A stretch of 64,000 nt of DNA from Thermoproteota archaeon (GTDB taxonomy: Archaea; Korarchaeota; Korarchaeia; Korarchaeales; Korarchaeaceae): positions 1-64,000 of the forward strand of contig JARZZM010000013.1 in the NCBI GenBank assembly GCA_030130125.1, in the 5' to 3' direction. The notes beneath the pieces were generated by a model. It searched no databases, had not been told where the DNA came from, and saw only the letters and a program-made list of their open reading frames with translations. A program made the translations under genes and the position numbers. Positions 42,331-49,484 of this stretch are shown here, one piece after another (position 1 is the stretch's first letter; each line of letters starts with the position of its first letter).

Positions 42331-42487
42331 GGACCTTCATCGCCAAGTTGTATAGCTCATTACCTACATCGAGCAGCGCATAGTAAGCGCTCCCATTCCG
42401 AAAGAGCACCAGGGTATAACCCTCACCCTGGTAGGAAGCTAGCCTCCTAACATTACGGGGTATGTAGGAGACGTACCTAACCCTCAT
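42311..42487 (-). CDS. Small hypothetical ORF, probable 5' half of a frame-broken gene
   Basis: 58 residues (starts MRVRYVSYIPRNVRRL, contains YTLVLFRNGSAYYALLDVGNELY). Its ATG overlaps the end of the upstream 134-residue gene, so it would be coupled to it. It ends in HAEEQE and a stop 20 bp after the next ORF starts. Too short for family recognition. Confidence 0.4.
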   Translation of the reverse strand: MRVRYVSYIPRNVRRLASYQGEGYTLVLFRNGSAYYALLDVGNELYNLAMKVHAEEQE

Positions 42488-42881
42488 CATTCATCAACCT
42501 CACGGCATATTCCTTCAACCAGTCCTCATACCCGAAGAAGTAGGAGAGAAACATCCTAGTCTCTTTCATGTTCCCAACAAGGGAGAACTGGCTGACCTTG
42601 ATGCTGAAGTTCCTTCTTACCCTATCACCCACTTTGAGAGCTAGGATCTCCTCGAGTGAGCTATCAGCTATGCCAAAACGTCCCTGCTCAGCAATATCGA
42701 CGAGGAACCACGAGGTATCTGGGAGGAAGAGATAGGTGAGCTTTAGCCCCCTATTTTCCTCGAGGAAGTCAAGCCATATGCCCATAGCATAGGGAAGTAG
42801 GAAGGCATAGCCGTAGTGAACTTCCCCTCCATGAGGTAATTTGGGAAGTTCGGTCCTTATGACTGGGAGTTCCGCGCGCAA
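42477..42881 (-). CDS. Hypothetical protein in the accessory island
   Basis: 134 residues, not recognised. It has aromatic-rich segments (YGYAFLLPYAMGIWLDFLEE, LTYLFLPDTSWFLVDIAEQG) and a basic middle (KVGDRVRRNFSIKV), with no signal peptide and no clear membrane helix. TTG at 42881 is the start of the open frame. It precedes the two small ORFs on the same strand with overlap, so the three form one run; all could be remnants of a mobile element. Confidence 0.45.
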   Translation of the reverse strand: MRAELPVIRTELPKLPHGGEVHYGYAFLLPYAMGIWLDFLEENRGLKLTYLFLPDTSWFLVDIAEQGRFGIADSSLEEILALKVGDRVRRNFSIKVSQFSLVGNMKETRMFLSYFFGYEDWLKEYAVRLMNDEG

Positions 42882-42912
42882 TAGAAATACTGGCTGGGAC
42901 TATAAAGACCAA

Positions 42913-43035
42913 AGTCTGGAGAGCAAAAGTAGGGCTAGGGTGGATTACAGACTCTTTTATCTTATAGACGATAAGAACAAGGTTATCTACACATTGAGGT
43001 TTTCACGCGCGAAAGATAAGCCCATCAGATCCTTA
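42913..43035 (+). pseudogene. RelE/ParE-like toxin remnant
   Basis: In one plus-strand frame the 40-residue stretch SRARVDYRLFYLIDDKNKVIYTLRFSRAKDK closely follows the end of archaeal RelE toxins (pattern YRARLGDYRVIYSV...KVIKILKL..R). The N-terminal half of RelE is missing; upstream sequence in this frame is antisense to another ORF. No antitoxin is adjacent. I read it as a decayed toxin gene. The match is by eye only. Confidence 0.35.
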
Positions 43036-43075
43036 ATTTCGTCCTTCTATAGGCTCTCTCCCCTAATTTTACTCT

Positions 43076-43405
43076 TTATGAAATCTCTGGATAACGAGCC
43101 TCTATTGCTAATGGATAAAGCTCTTCTATGCCAATCTCGTAGAGCTGGTTAAAATCTCGGTCTACCTCTGCGCATAAGTCTATGAGTCTCGCTATGTTAT
43201 GTACTTTGTCAAAGTGTTTACTGTGGAATACTAAGTAAGCTTTCAACGCTTTCTCGACAGCTTGTGCGTGGAAAACTATGACCCATGGCTCCTCACCGAT
43301 CCTAAGGAGCTTCTCAGCAATCCTTAGGTCCGTTTGAGCCTTCTTTAACCACTTTTCTGAGACCTTCTCTCCCTCACTCAATGGGCCTTCCCTCCAGCTG
43401 AGCAT
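43076..43405 (-). CDS. HEPN domain protein (partner of MNT), C-terminally short
   Basis: 109 residues. Opens SEKWLKKAQTDLRIAEKLL and has WVIVFHAQAVEKALKAYLVFHSKHFDKVHNIARLIDLC, the standard HEPN helical pattern. It stops straight after AIEARYPEIS, where homologues usually continue 20-30 residues through a last helix, so it is truncated or has a variant end. HEPN proteins act as RNases or toxins paired with MNT. The start overlaps the MNT gene by 32 bp; TTG 43381, preceded by GGAGGGA, is an alternative start. Confidence 0.8.
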   Translation of the reverse strand: MLSWREGPLSEGEKVSEKWLKKAQTDLRIAEKLLRIGEEPWVIVFHAQAVEKALKAYLVFHSKHFDKVHNIARLIDLCAEVDRDFNQLYEIGIEELYPLAIEARYPEIS

Positions 43406-43718
43406 AGTATGCTATCGACCCCACGACGTTTTTATGCTTTGTATAGTATTCCTCATTAACCACTATTACATCACAGTAAACCCTATTTTGTGAGAGCTTT
43501 CTATATACTTCATACTGAAGCTTCCTAATGATTCTCCTATCTGGGAGATCGCTTACGATAATTAGTAAATCCCAGTCGCTATCTTCTCTGTAGTTACCTC
43601 TTGCACGTGAGCCGAAGAGAATAATTTTCTTGACTTCGACCCCCTCACTCCTAGCTGTATTAACGATTATGTCCTTGATTACTCGCGATAAATATTTGAT
43701 CTCGGTGCCTAACATCAT
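43374..43718 (-). CDS. MNT-type nucleotidyltransferase (antitoxin of a HEPN/MNT pair)
   Basis: About 114 residues. The nucleotidyltransferase signature is IILFGSRARGNYREDSDWDLLIIV (GS...DxD), followed later by a third acidic residue in CDVIVVNEE. In known HEPN/MNT modules the MNT enzyme neutralises HEPN, sometimes by AMPylation of it. GTG 43724 and ATG 43715/43718 are possible starts; a GGGTGA site favours ATG 43718. The gene overlaps HEPN by 32 bp. Confidence 0.83.
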   Translation of the reverse strand: MMLGTEIKYLSRVIKDIIVNTARSEGVEVKKIILFGSRARGNYREDSDWDLLIIVSDLPDRRIIRKLQYEVYRKLSQNRVYCDVIVVNEEYYTKHKNVVGSIAYYAQLEGRPIE

Positions 43719-43918
43719 AATCACCCATAGCTGCCCCTTATAACTTCCATCCTCTTAACTCTATTCACCATCTAGTGTAGCGGAATCTCACATCTCTAGG
43801 TTTGATTAGGGACTGTCCTTCGGCAAAGGTTACAGATGACGGAAGCTCAGCTACTCTAGATCGCGCGGCGCGCGTAAGCCCACAAGCCTAGACCCGCAGC
43901 TGAATAAAATACTGACAT

Positions 43919-44245
43919 TTAGGCATATTCTCTCCAAGTGTACCCACATTTGGTACAGGTATATATCCTCGTGGGCGGTTCGTCAGCGGCTCTGGTCTGG
44001 ACTATCTCCAAGTAAGCCTTGTCGTTACCGCACTTGGGACACTTGGCCTCTACTATCGGCGCGGCCAGCTTCTTGCCTCCTTCCGCTATTATCACGCCAT
44101 CGCTGTCTGAGGCGACTTTGGTTACTACGGCCGTTGACTTCCCCGGATTGCCCTTCATCTCGTATCCACAGCTGGGGCAGTAGTAGACGAGCTCCTTGCC
44201 CACTTTCTTTGGCCTCATGAGAGTTCCGCACTTGGGACAGAACAT
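43919..44245 (-). CDS. tfs: Transcription elongation factor TFS (RPB9/TFIIS-like)
   Basis: Archaeal RNA polymerase cleavage factor of 108 residues. N-terminal zinc ribbon FCPKCGTLMRP...YYCPSCGYE, linker, and C-terminal TFIIS-type ribbon CPKCGNDKAYLEIVQTRAADEPPTRIYTCTKCGYTWREY, including the acidic DE pair that reaches the polymerase active site to rescue backtracked complexes. Normal length. It diverges from the NYN gene over a shared TATA-like box. Confidence 0.95.
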   Translation of the reverse strand: MFCPKCGTLMRPKKVGKELVYYCPSCGYEMKGNPGKSTAVVTKVASDSDGVIIAEGGKKLAAPIVEAKCPKCGNDKAYLEIVQTRAADEPPTRIYTCTKCGYTWREYA

Positions 44246-44270
44246 TTGGCCTCAGGGCATGATGGAAGTA

Positions 44271-44281
44271 GTCTATTTAAG
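44271..44281. promoter_or_regulatory. Shared TATA-like box between tfs and the NYN gene
   Basis: TCTATTTAAGT is the only AT-rich box in the 64-bp gap. Read to the left it predicts a start near 44250 (tfs ATG at 44245); read to the right it predicts a start near 44303 (NYN ATG at 44310). Confidence 0.45.
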
Positions 44282-44309
44282 TTATGAGGTGGCGGACCAT
44301 CCGATAGGA

Positions 44310-44798
44310 ATGAAGGTCCTCAGGAGTGTCAGAAGGAAGAAGGGGAAACAGCTGGCGATCATTGTGGATGGCCCCAACATCCTGAGAAAGGAATTGGGAA
44401 TAGATCTTGAGGAGATACGCAGACTGGCCGAGGAGGAGGGGAGGATTCGGGTCGCCACCGTTGTTCTAGATAGGAAGGCGCCCGAGAAGCTGGTGGAGGC
44501 GGTGGTCAACGCGGGATTTAGGGCCATCATATCAACCGGAAAGGTCGAGGTGGACTTCACCATAGCAGCTATGGATGCCGTTTACAACGAGAAGATAGAT
44601 TCGTTGGTACTGGTGGCTAGAAGCGCGGCCTATATGCCCATAGTCCACAGGGCCAAGGAGGAGGGAAAGGAGGTTATCGTGATCGGAGCAGAGCCAGGTT
44701 TCAGCACCGCACTGAAGAAAGCCGCAGATCTATACATATCACTTCCATCCTCTCTCCCTGAAGATCTTACCCAGCCTAAGGGTTATGAAGAACACTGA
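44310..44798 (+). CDS. NYN domain protein (PIN-like nuclease fold)
   Basis: 162 residues. After a basic start (KVLRSVRRKKGKQLA) come the NYN motifs: IIVDGPNILRKELGIDLEE (catalytic Asp), KVEVDFTIAAMDAVY and IDSLVLVARSAAYMPIVHRAKEEGKEVIVIGA. NYN proteins are predicted metal-dependent RNases in RNA processing or decay; next to tfs a role in RNA metabolism is plausible. Longer starts (44196, 44259) lie upstream of the promoter box, so ATG 44310 is chosen. The last 60 bp overlap the convergent DUF373 gene. Confidence 0.75.
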   Translation: MKVLRSVRRKKGKQLAIIVDGPNILRKELGIDLEEIRRLAEEEGRIRVATVVLDRKAPEKLVEAVVNAGFRAIISTGKVEVDFTIAAMDAVYNEKIDSLVLVARSAAYMPIVHRAKEEGKEVIVIGAEPGFSTALKKAADLYISLPSSLPEDLTQPKGYEEH

Positions 44799-45836
44799 TA
44801 TCGCGAATACCAGCGCTCCGAGCTGCATCGCCAAGAATCTGAGAAGGCCTATACTTCCCTCCATGTACTGGCCTATGAAGTAGAAGGACATCCAGAGGGA
44901 GAGCACGAGACCGGCGCCCATCAATTTCTCGAAGGCGTTCACATTTCTGTTGGCGAAACTCTCTATTGCACTGCCGACGAACATCACGGTGAGGGAGAGG
45001 GCGATAAAGCCGCTCACCTCCTGAAAGAGCCTCGCCATTATGAGCTCCAATGGGTAGTTCTGGGCCGCGAGGGAGGTAGCCCTGCTGTAGGAGAAGAAGA
45101 GAGAGATGAAGACACCGAACATCCCCATTATGAAGGAGAGCAGACCCACCTGCTTCCCGAAGTAATTGACCCCCCTCTTGAGTTTATCGGTCAGGTCGAA
45201 TCCCTTATCTAGGAATATCAGCCCGGCCACCACGGTAGCTCCGATGTATAGATACCTCTGCAGGTCCAATAGAGAAAAGACCCCTGCCAAGAGCAGCAGT
45301 GCCCCAGGAAGGCCGAATAAGAGGGCTCTAGAGGTAGGAGACTTCATCAGCTTCTCGAAGTATCTCTTTATGAGTATGTAGGTGTGCTCGATCTCCCTGC
45401 TCTGCTGTACTATCACCCTCCTGACGCTCCTTATGGGGGCATACCTCATTAGGAGGGGAATGACCAACTCGTCGTCAGCGCCATCAGAGACCAGTATTAT
45501 GCTGTCTGGCTTGAATTCTTCCACAACGATCTCTATCTGCTTCTTGATCTCCTCATCAGCCAGGAGCTCGCTCTTGGGATGTCCGGTAATGGTGACCACT
45601 TCGACCTCCGCTGGAGAGTTGGAGAATACCTGCTTTACCTCCTCGTAGACCTTCACAGCCCCAAAGATGGCATTAGCATCCGCCTCCGTTGGATCAGCAA
45701 GGGCCAGCTCAGAGGCCGCCTTTATGTTTGCCTCCTTACCTATGACCGGGCCCTTAATGCCAGCTTTGACGCCCAGATCATCATCTCGGTCCACGCACAC
45801 TACAAGTATTCTTTCAGGGGGCGACTTCTTTTCCAT
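44739..45836 (-). CDS. DUF373 family membrane protein
   Basis: 365 residues. A soluble N-terminal domain (~1-170) opens ILVVCVDRDDDLGVKAGIKGPVIGKEANIKAASELALADPTEADANA, the DUF373 hallmark, with EVVTITGH and SIILVSDGADDELVIPLL. The C-terminal half has about six membrane helices (ALLFGLPGALLLLAGVFSLL and following). The family is archaeal and of unknown function. A CATAAAAAG box at 45861-45869 (minus strand ACTTTTTATG) gives the gene its own promoter. Confidence 0.8.
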   Translation of the reverse strand: MEKKSPPERILVVCVDRDDDLGVKAGIKGPVIGKEANIKAASELALADPTEADANAIFGAVKVYEEVKQVFSNSPAEVEVVTITGHPKSELLADEEIKKQIEIVVEEFKPDSIILVSDGADDELVIPLLMRYAPIRSVRRVIVQQSREIEHTYILIKRYFEKLMKSPTSRALLFGLPGALLLLAGVFSLLDLQRYLYIGATVVAGLIFLDKGFDLTDKLKRGVNYFGKQVGLLSFIMGMFGVFISLFFSYSRATSLAAQNYPLELIMARLFQEVSGFIALSLTVMFVGSAIESFANRNVNAFEKLMGAGLVLSLWMSFYFIGQYMEGSIGLLRFLAMQLGALVFAISVFFITLRLGKIFRERGWK

Positions 45837-45870
45837 CTCCGCGAGAGAGGACCTTCACAACATAAAAAGT

Positions 45871-46776
45871 TCAACTGCTGGCAGGCTTCTCGAGCAGCCC
45901 GAGCTCCATGAGGACTTTCAGCTCCTCAATGGTGAGCTTTTCACCAGCCTTATACTTCTCTAACGCCTCCTCAGCCAGCTTCTCCTTGAGCCTCCTCTCG
46001 ACCTCCTTGTTGCTGGTGACTATCCTCTCGAACCTCTTCTTTATCTCCTCCTGTATCGCCCTCATTTCCTCTCTTATCTTATCCAACTCCTCCTTCATCT
46101 TGTCGACTTCTGAGCTCTTCTCGTTTATTATATTGCTTAACTCGTCTATCTCACTTCTTATCTTATCCAGCTCCTCCTTCTCCTTCGTTATATAGTCATA
46201 GATCTCCTTTAACTGTCCCTTTATTTCCCCTATCTTCTCACCGGAGTCCCTTACAAAGAACCTCCATCTCTCGGCCTCAGCCATTATCTCTATGAACTTC
46301 CTCTTCAGGGACTTGGCTCTATTGAGTTCTTGAAGCATGGCCTCGTACTGGCTTATTTGCATGACTATGTCTCTCTCCTGATCCTTGGTTAGAGGAGAGG
46401 TCTCTATCCTCCTCTCCAACCTCGAGATCCTCCTCCTAAGAACTCTTTCGGGGACACCCACGGAATTAACTATCTCCTCGTACTCCTTCTTTATCCTCAG
46501 GGCTTCGTCTCTCGCCTGCCTGAACCTCTCGAGGGCCTCCTTCCTTTCCTCCCTGAGCTTGGCTAGCTCGCCTTGAAGTTTTCTCTTCTCCTCGATCTTC
46601 TCCCTTAACTTGGCTCTCCTCTCTCTTATCTTCTCAACTAGCTCCAACCTCTTGGATCTCAGCTCTTTAAGCTCTTCTATGAGAGATCTTCTCTGTTCAC
46701 GAAGTTCAGATAATTTCCGCCTCAGCTCCCTTTCCTTTTGTTTTAGGGTACCAATGGCTTCCTCTACTGCGGCCAT
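45871..46776 (-). CDS. Archaeal coiled-coil protein (COG1340-like)
   Basis: About 301 residues, nearly all heptad coiled coil rich in Glu, Lys, Arg and Leu (LKQKERELRRKLSELREQRRSL, LREERKEALERFRQARDEAL, SSEVDKMKEELDKIREEM). It fits the archaeal COG1340-type family of unknown function, possibly structural or linked to RNA or chromosome handling. The frame continues to 46917, but GGAGGAG 5 nt before ATG 46776 and a TATA-like box at about 46840 mark the real start. Confidence 0.75.
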   Translation of the reverse strand: MAAVEEAIGTLKQKERELRRKLSELREQRRSLIEELKELRSKRLELVEKIRERRAKLREKIEEKRKLQGELAKLREERKEALERFRQARDEALRIKKEYEEIVNSVGVPERVLRRRISRLERRIETSPLTKDQERDIVMQISQYEAMLQELNRAKSLKRKFIEIMAEAERWRFFVRDSGEKIGEIKGQLKEIYDYITKEKEELDKIRSEIDELSNIINEKSSEVDKMKEELDKIREEMRAIQEEIKKRFERIVTSNKEVERRLKEKLAEEALEKYKAGEKLTIEELKVLMELGLLEKPASS

Positions 46777-47055
46777 GCGGTCTCCTCCTGCCATTTTTTG
46801 ATGATTAGGCTGATGTCCAACGATCCAACACGATCCCCTACTTAAAAAGTATTCGGTTGCTTTCGATGATTCGGTGACTTCCTGAGAAACTTTATAAGCT
46901 CCATGGGCTGCTCCCATCCTCTAACCCTCGAGCGAAGACGCCCAACCATGCGCTCCTTCTTAGACATCCCTGCAAACAACATTATCTAGAAATGGGAGGA
47001 TTTATTCAAGCACGACCTCCCTCACCCCTCCAACGATCACAGGGTGAGACCATTG

Positions 47056-48159
47056 ATGTGGAGCAGGGTAAAGAGGACAGCGCTGCAAGCGGTAATCTCT
47101 GCGTTCTATGGCCTGGGAGACATCGTGGCAGGTCTAATACTCTGGCTTTACTTTCCTACGGACATCAAATGGGCCGCTCTGCTATATCCTCCCCTGATAG
47201 GGGCTAGAGGAGCTATCTCCGGTTCCGTTGCGGGGAGATTGACCTCGGCTCTGAACTTGGGTACCGTAGAGACTAACTTGAGGAGGGAGAACGAGAAACT
47301 CTGGGAAATACTGTCAACGGGTGTATTCGCCTCCCTCCTTGCATCTGTAATTATTGTGTTCCCTTTCTACCTGACGGAAATCGATGTCGGGTACCTCGAC
47401 CTGCTGGCCATATCGCTCATCACTGTGTGCGGCGTATCTCTCATCCTTCTCCCCCTTAAAATCGCTGTATCATTCGAGTCCTTCAAGAGGGGATTGGATC
47501 CCGATATAGTAGTCTATCCTCTCATTTCCACGGCTGCGGACATAGTGGTCACGGTTCTCTACATATACTCAATCAGGACTGCCGGTACCTTCATCAGCTT
47601 CACACTAGCCTCGGCTGTAGCAGCGATCTCTATCATACTGGTCATGAAATGGTTTTCCAAGGAGTACCTGAGGATACTAGCCGAGGTACTGACTGCAACG
47701 GCCATAGTTATAGCGATAGAGAGCATCGCCGGCATATTCCTCAGCGAAGCGGTTTCCATCTCAGATACCAATCTCTTATTCGTTTATCCGGCGATGCTCA
47801 CAGAGTTGGGAGATGCCAGCTCGATCGTAGGTTCGATTCTCACGACTAGGCTCTTCTTGGGCACCCTCAGGAGGAAGATACCCTTGGCAGACATACTCCC
47901 CGAACTCATCGGCGTGTTTGGGGTCTACTTAGGTTTCTTCTTCCTGATGGGTGGAATGCTCTGGGTCTTGGGAGGTAACCCTTGGGTGAGCGTCCTGACC
48001 TTCCTGATCGCTTTCCCAATAATGCTGGTAGTGACCACATCCGTCGTCCTCCTTGCTAGCAGGAAGCTGGATCCCGACAACTTCACGATTCCCATCGCCA
48101 CATCTACCGCGGATCTGATAACAACCGCTACCGTAGCCCTAGTTCTCAGCCTACTATAA
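47056..48159 (+). CDS. MgtE-type divalent cation transporter, two membrane domains
   Basis: 367 residues with ~10 helices built from two MgtE membrane repeats. Repeat 1: YPPLIGARGAISGSVAGRLTSALNLG, later LDPDIVVYPLISTAADIVV. Repeat 2: YPAMLTELGDASSIVGSILTTRLFLG, later LDPDNFTIPIATSTADLI. The paired P-x-[IL]..D motifs line the magnesium pore in MgtE. No N-domain or CBS regulatory domain is present, so it resembles the SLC41-like stand-alone form. ATG 47056 follows a GGTGAGA site; a TTTATT box lies at about 46999. Confidence 0.75.
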   Translation: MWSRVKRTALQAVISAFYGLGDIVAGLILWLYFPTDIKWAALLYPPLIGARGAISGSVAGRLTSALNLGTVETNLRRENEKLWEILSTGVFASLLASVIIVFPFYLTEIDVGYLDLLAISLITVCGVSLILLPLKIAVSFESFKRGLDPDIVVYPLISTAADIVVTVLYIYSIRTAGTFISFTLASAVAAISIILVMKWFSKEYLRILAEVLTATAIVIAIESIAGIFLSEAVSISDTNLLFVYPAMLTELGDASSIVGSILTTRLFLGTLRRKIPLADILPELIGVFGVYLGFFFLMGGMLWVLGGNPWVSVLTFLIAFPIMLVVTTSVVLLASRKLDPDNFTIPIATSTADLITTATVALVLSLL

Positions 48160-48892
48160 GGCTGGAGATCACGCCGGAAACCTTGTCTGGATCGGGTATT
48201 CCGTACAAGGCAAGGAACGTCCTCGCCCGAGGTACATTCACCCCCCTACCGCCGGCAACTCCTACTTCGAATCTGTTTACCTTCACTGAAGTTCCTGCGA
48301 GGGCCAGATCCTCCCCAACTCCCAGACCTGAGGCTGTAAGCGGGATGACCGTTCCAAAATTGAATATCCTTCCCAGCGGGGGGATCTCCACGACCACATC
48401 GTTTATCTTATTGATCGGAAGCTCCCTCTTTCTAACAGACAAGAACCTCTTCTCCATGACAATTCTCCTGCTGGTTACGTAGTACCTGTGTCCCCTCCTG
48501 TAGAGGTCCACGCTGAGAATTCCCACTAGGCCAAAGGCCACCTCCGGCACCCAAGGAGGATAACCGCTGTAGTTCATGTACGTCGAGATGGCGGCCAGTA
48601 AAACAGAGACGAAGGCCCATCTCCAAGATATCTTGATTATCGAAGCGATTACTAAGGGCACCACCAGCAAAAGCCAGAGCAGCAGCAACTCCCCCTCAAT
48701 CGGGAAGATGTTGGGGAGCTGAATATTGAGAACCTTCGACCAAAGCAGCAAACCCAAGACTAACACGTACCCGTAGATGAGATATAACCCAACGAAAGCT
48801 AGGGGATGCGGCCTAGCGTCGACTAGAAGTTCCTCTCCTCTGGCCAGCTTCATTTCCAATCTCGGCATTTCCCAACCTTCGGATTTAAACAT
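48146..48892 (-). CDS. Membrane protein with bacterial PH-like (DUF304) domain
   Basis: 248 residues. Two to four hydrophobic segments (LAFVGLYLIYGYVLVLGLLL, LLLLWLLLVVPLVIASIIKI, AFVSVLLAAISTYMN, VAFGLVGILSVDLYRRG) precede a C-terminal bPH domain: RYYVTSRRIVMEKRFLSVRKRELPINKINDVVVEIPPLGRIFNFG. Function unknown; such proteins may sense or stabilise membranes. Its end overlaps the MgtE-like gene by 14 bp; the start at 48892 is about 20 bp from the TATA box at 48911, and Met9 (48868) is an alternative. Confidence 0.7.
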   Translation of the reverse strand: MFKSEGWEMPRLEMKLARGEELLVDARPHPLAFVGLYLIYGYVLVLGLLLWSKVLNIQLPNIFPIEGELLLLWLLLVVPLVIASIIKISWRWAFVSVLLAAISTYMNYSGYPPWVPEVAFGLVGILSVDLYRRGHRYYVTSRRIVMEKRFLSVRKRELPINKINDVVVEIPPLGRIFNFGTVIPLTASGLGVGEDLALAGTSVKVNRFEVGVAGGRGVNVPRARTFLALYGIPDPDKVSGVISSLIVG

Positions 48893-48910
48893 AGCTCGAC
48901 AAGACTCACT

Positions 48911-48918
48911 GTTATATT
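48911..48918. promoter_or_regulatory. TATA-like box between the PH-domain and HD genes
   Basis: GTTATATT in the 47-bp divergent gap. On the plus strand it is ~25 bp before ATG 48940 (leaderless HD gene); on the minus strand the predicted start falls near the ATG at 48892. Confidence 0.45.
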
Positions 48919-48939
48919 TCCCATCAACCCTTCCCTACT

Positions 48940-49455
48940 ATGCTCGTGGATCTCGGTATCAGGGTCACTTGGTTGGCGAGAACGGGGTGGATGCAGTCAG
49001 GTATACCGCCCTCTATGGCTGAAACCGTATCTCAACATACGTTCCTAGCCTCTCTCATCGCGTTGGATCTGATGAAGGAGCTCAAGAGAAGAGGAAAGAC
49101 GTTCAGCGAGAATAAAGTGTTGAAGATGGTCCTAATTCACGATATAGCTGAAGGTGTAGTGGGAGATCTGCCTAAATGGACTGGAGACCGCGTGAACAAG
49201 AGTAAGCTTGAGGAGGAGGCGCTCTCAATGGAGGTCACCCAAGCCGACCTCTTGGACCTCTGGAGGGAGTACAGCGAGGGGAGGAGGATGGAGGCAAAGA
49301 TAGCGAGGCTGGCCGATTTAATGGCCACTTGGAGGATGTCCATCTACTACAAGGAACTCGGATTTCCTGTGGACGACATCATGAGATCTACAGAAAGGGA
49401 ATCCTTGAAGCTAGCCGAGGAGCTAGGACTCGTCATAGAAGGGGGAGAGAGTTGA
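48940..49455 (+). CDS. HD domain phosphohydrolase (YfbR/HDDC2-like)
   Basis: 171 residues. Metal-binding HD pattern: AETVSQHTFLASLIAL (His), MVLIHDIAEGVVGDLPKW (His-Asp) and AKIARLADLMATW (Asp). This matches the YfbR/HDDC2 group, which hydrolyses deoxynucleoside 5'-monophosphates; the exact substrate is not shown by sequence. It appears leaderless. Confidence 0.85.
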   Translation: MLVDLGIRVTWLARTGWMQSGIPPSMAETVSQHTFLASLIALDLMKELKRRGKTFSENKVLKMVLIHDIAEGVVGDLPKWTGDRVNKSKLEEEALSMEVTQADLLDLWREYSEGRRMEAKIARLADLMATWRMSIYYKELGFPVDDIMRSTERESLKLAEELGLVIEGGES

Positions 49456-49484
49456 CGTAAGCGAGGGGGAAAGGAAAACACAGT

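Noticed and set aside
42116-42450. Plus-strand ORFs of 79 and 77 residues
   Set aside because: They are antisense to the two small minus-strand ORFs, have low-complexity Ser/Pro/His content, and lack ribosome sites; the minus-strand frames are more protein-like.
40281-43875. GCGCGC blocks at 40281, 42873, 43006 and 43862 as boundary marks of the island
   Set aside because: They occur near the island edges and middle, but similar CGCGCG words appear elsewhere in the window (for example near 2281 and 40058), and no flanking repeat supports a boundary role.
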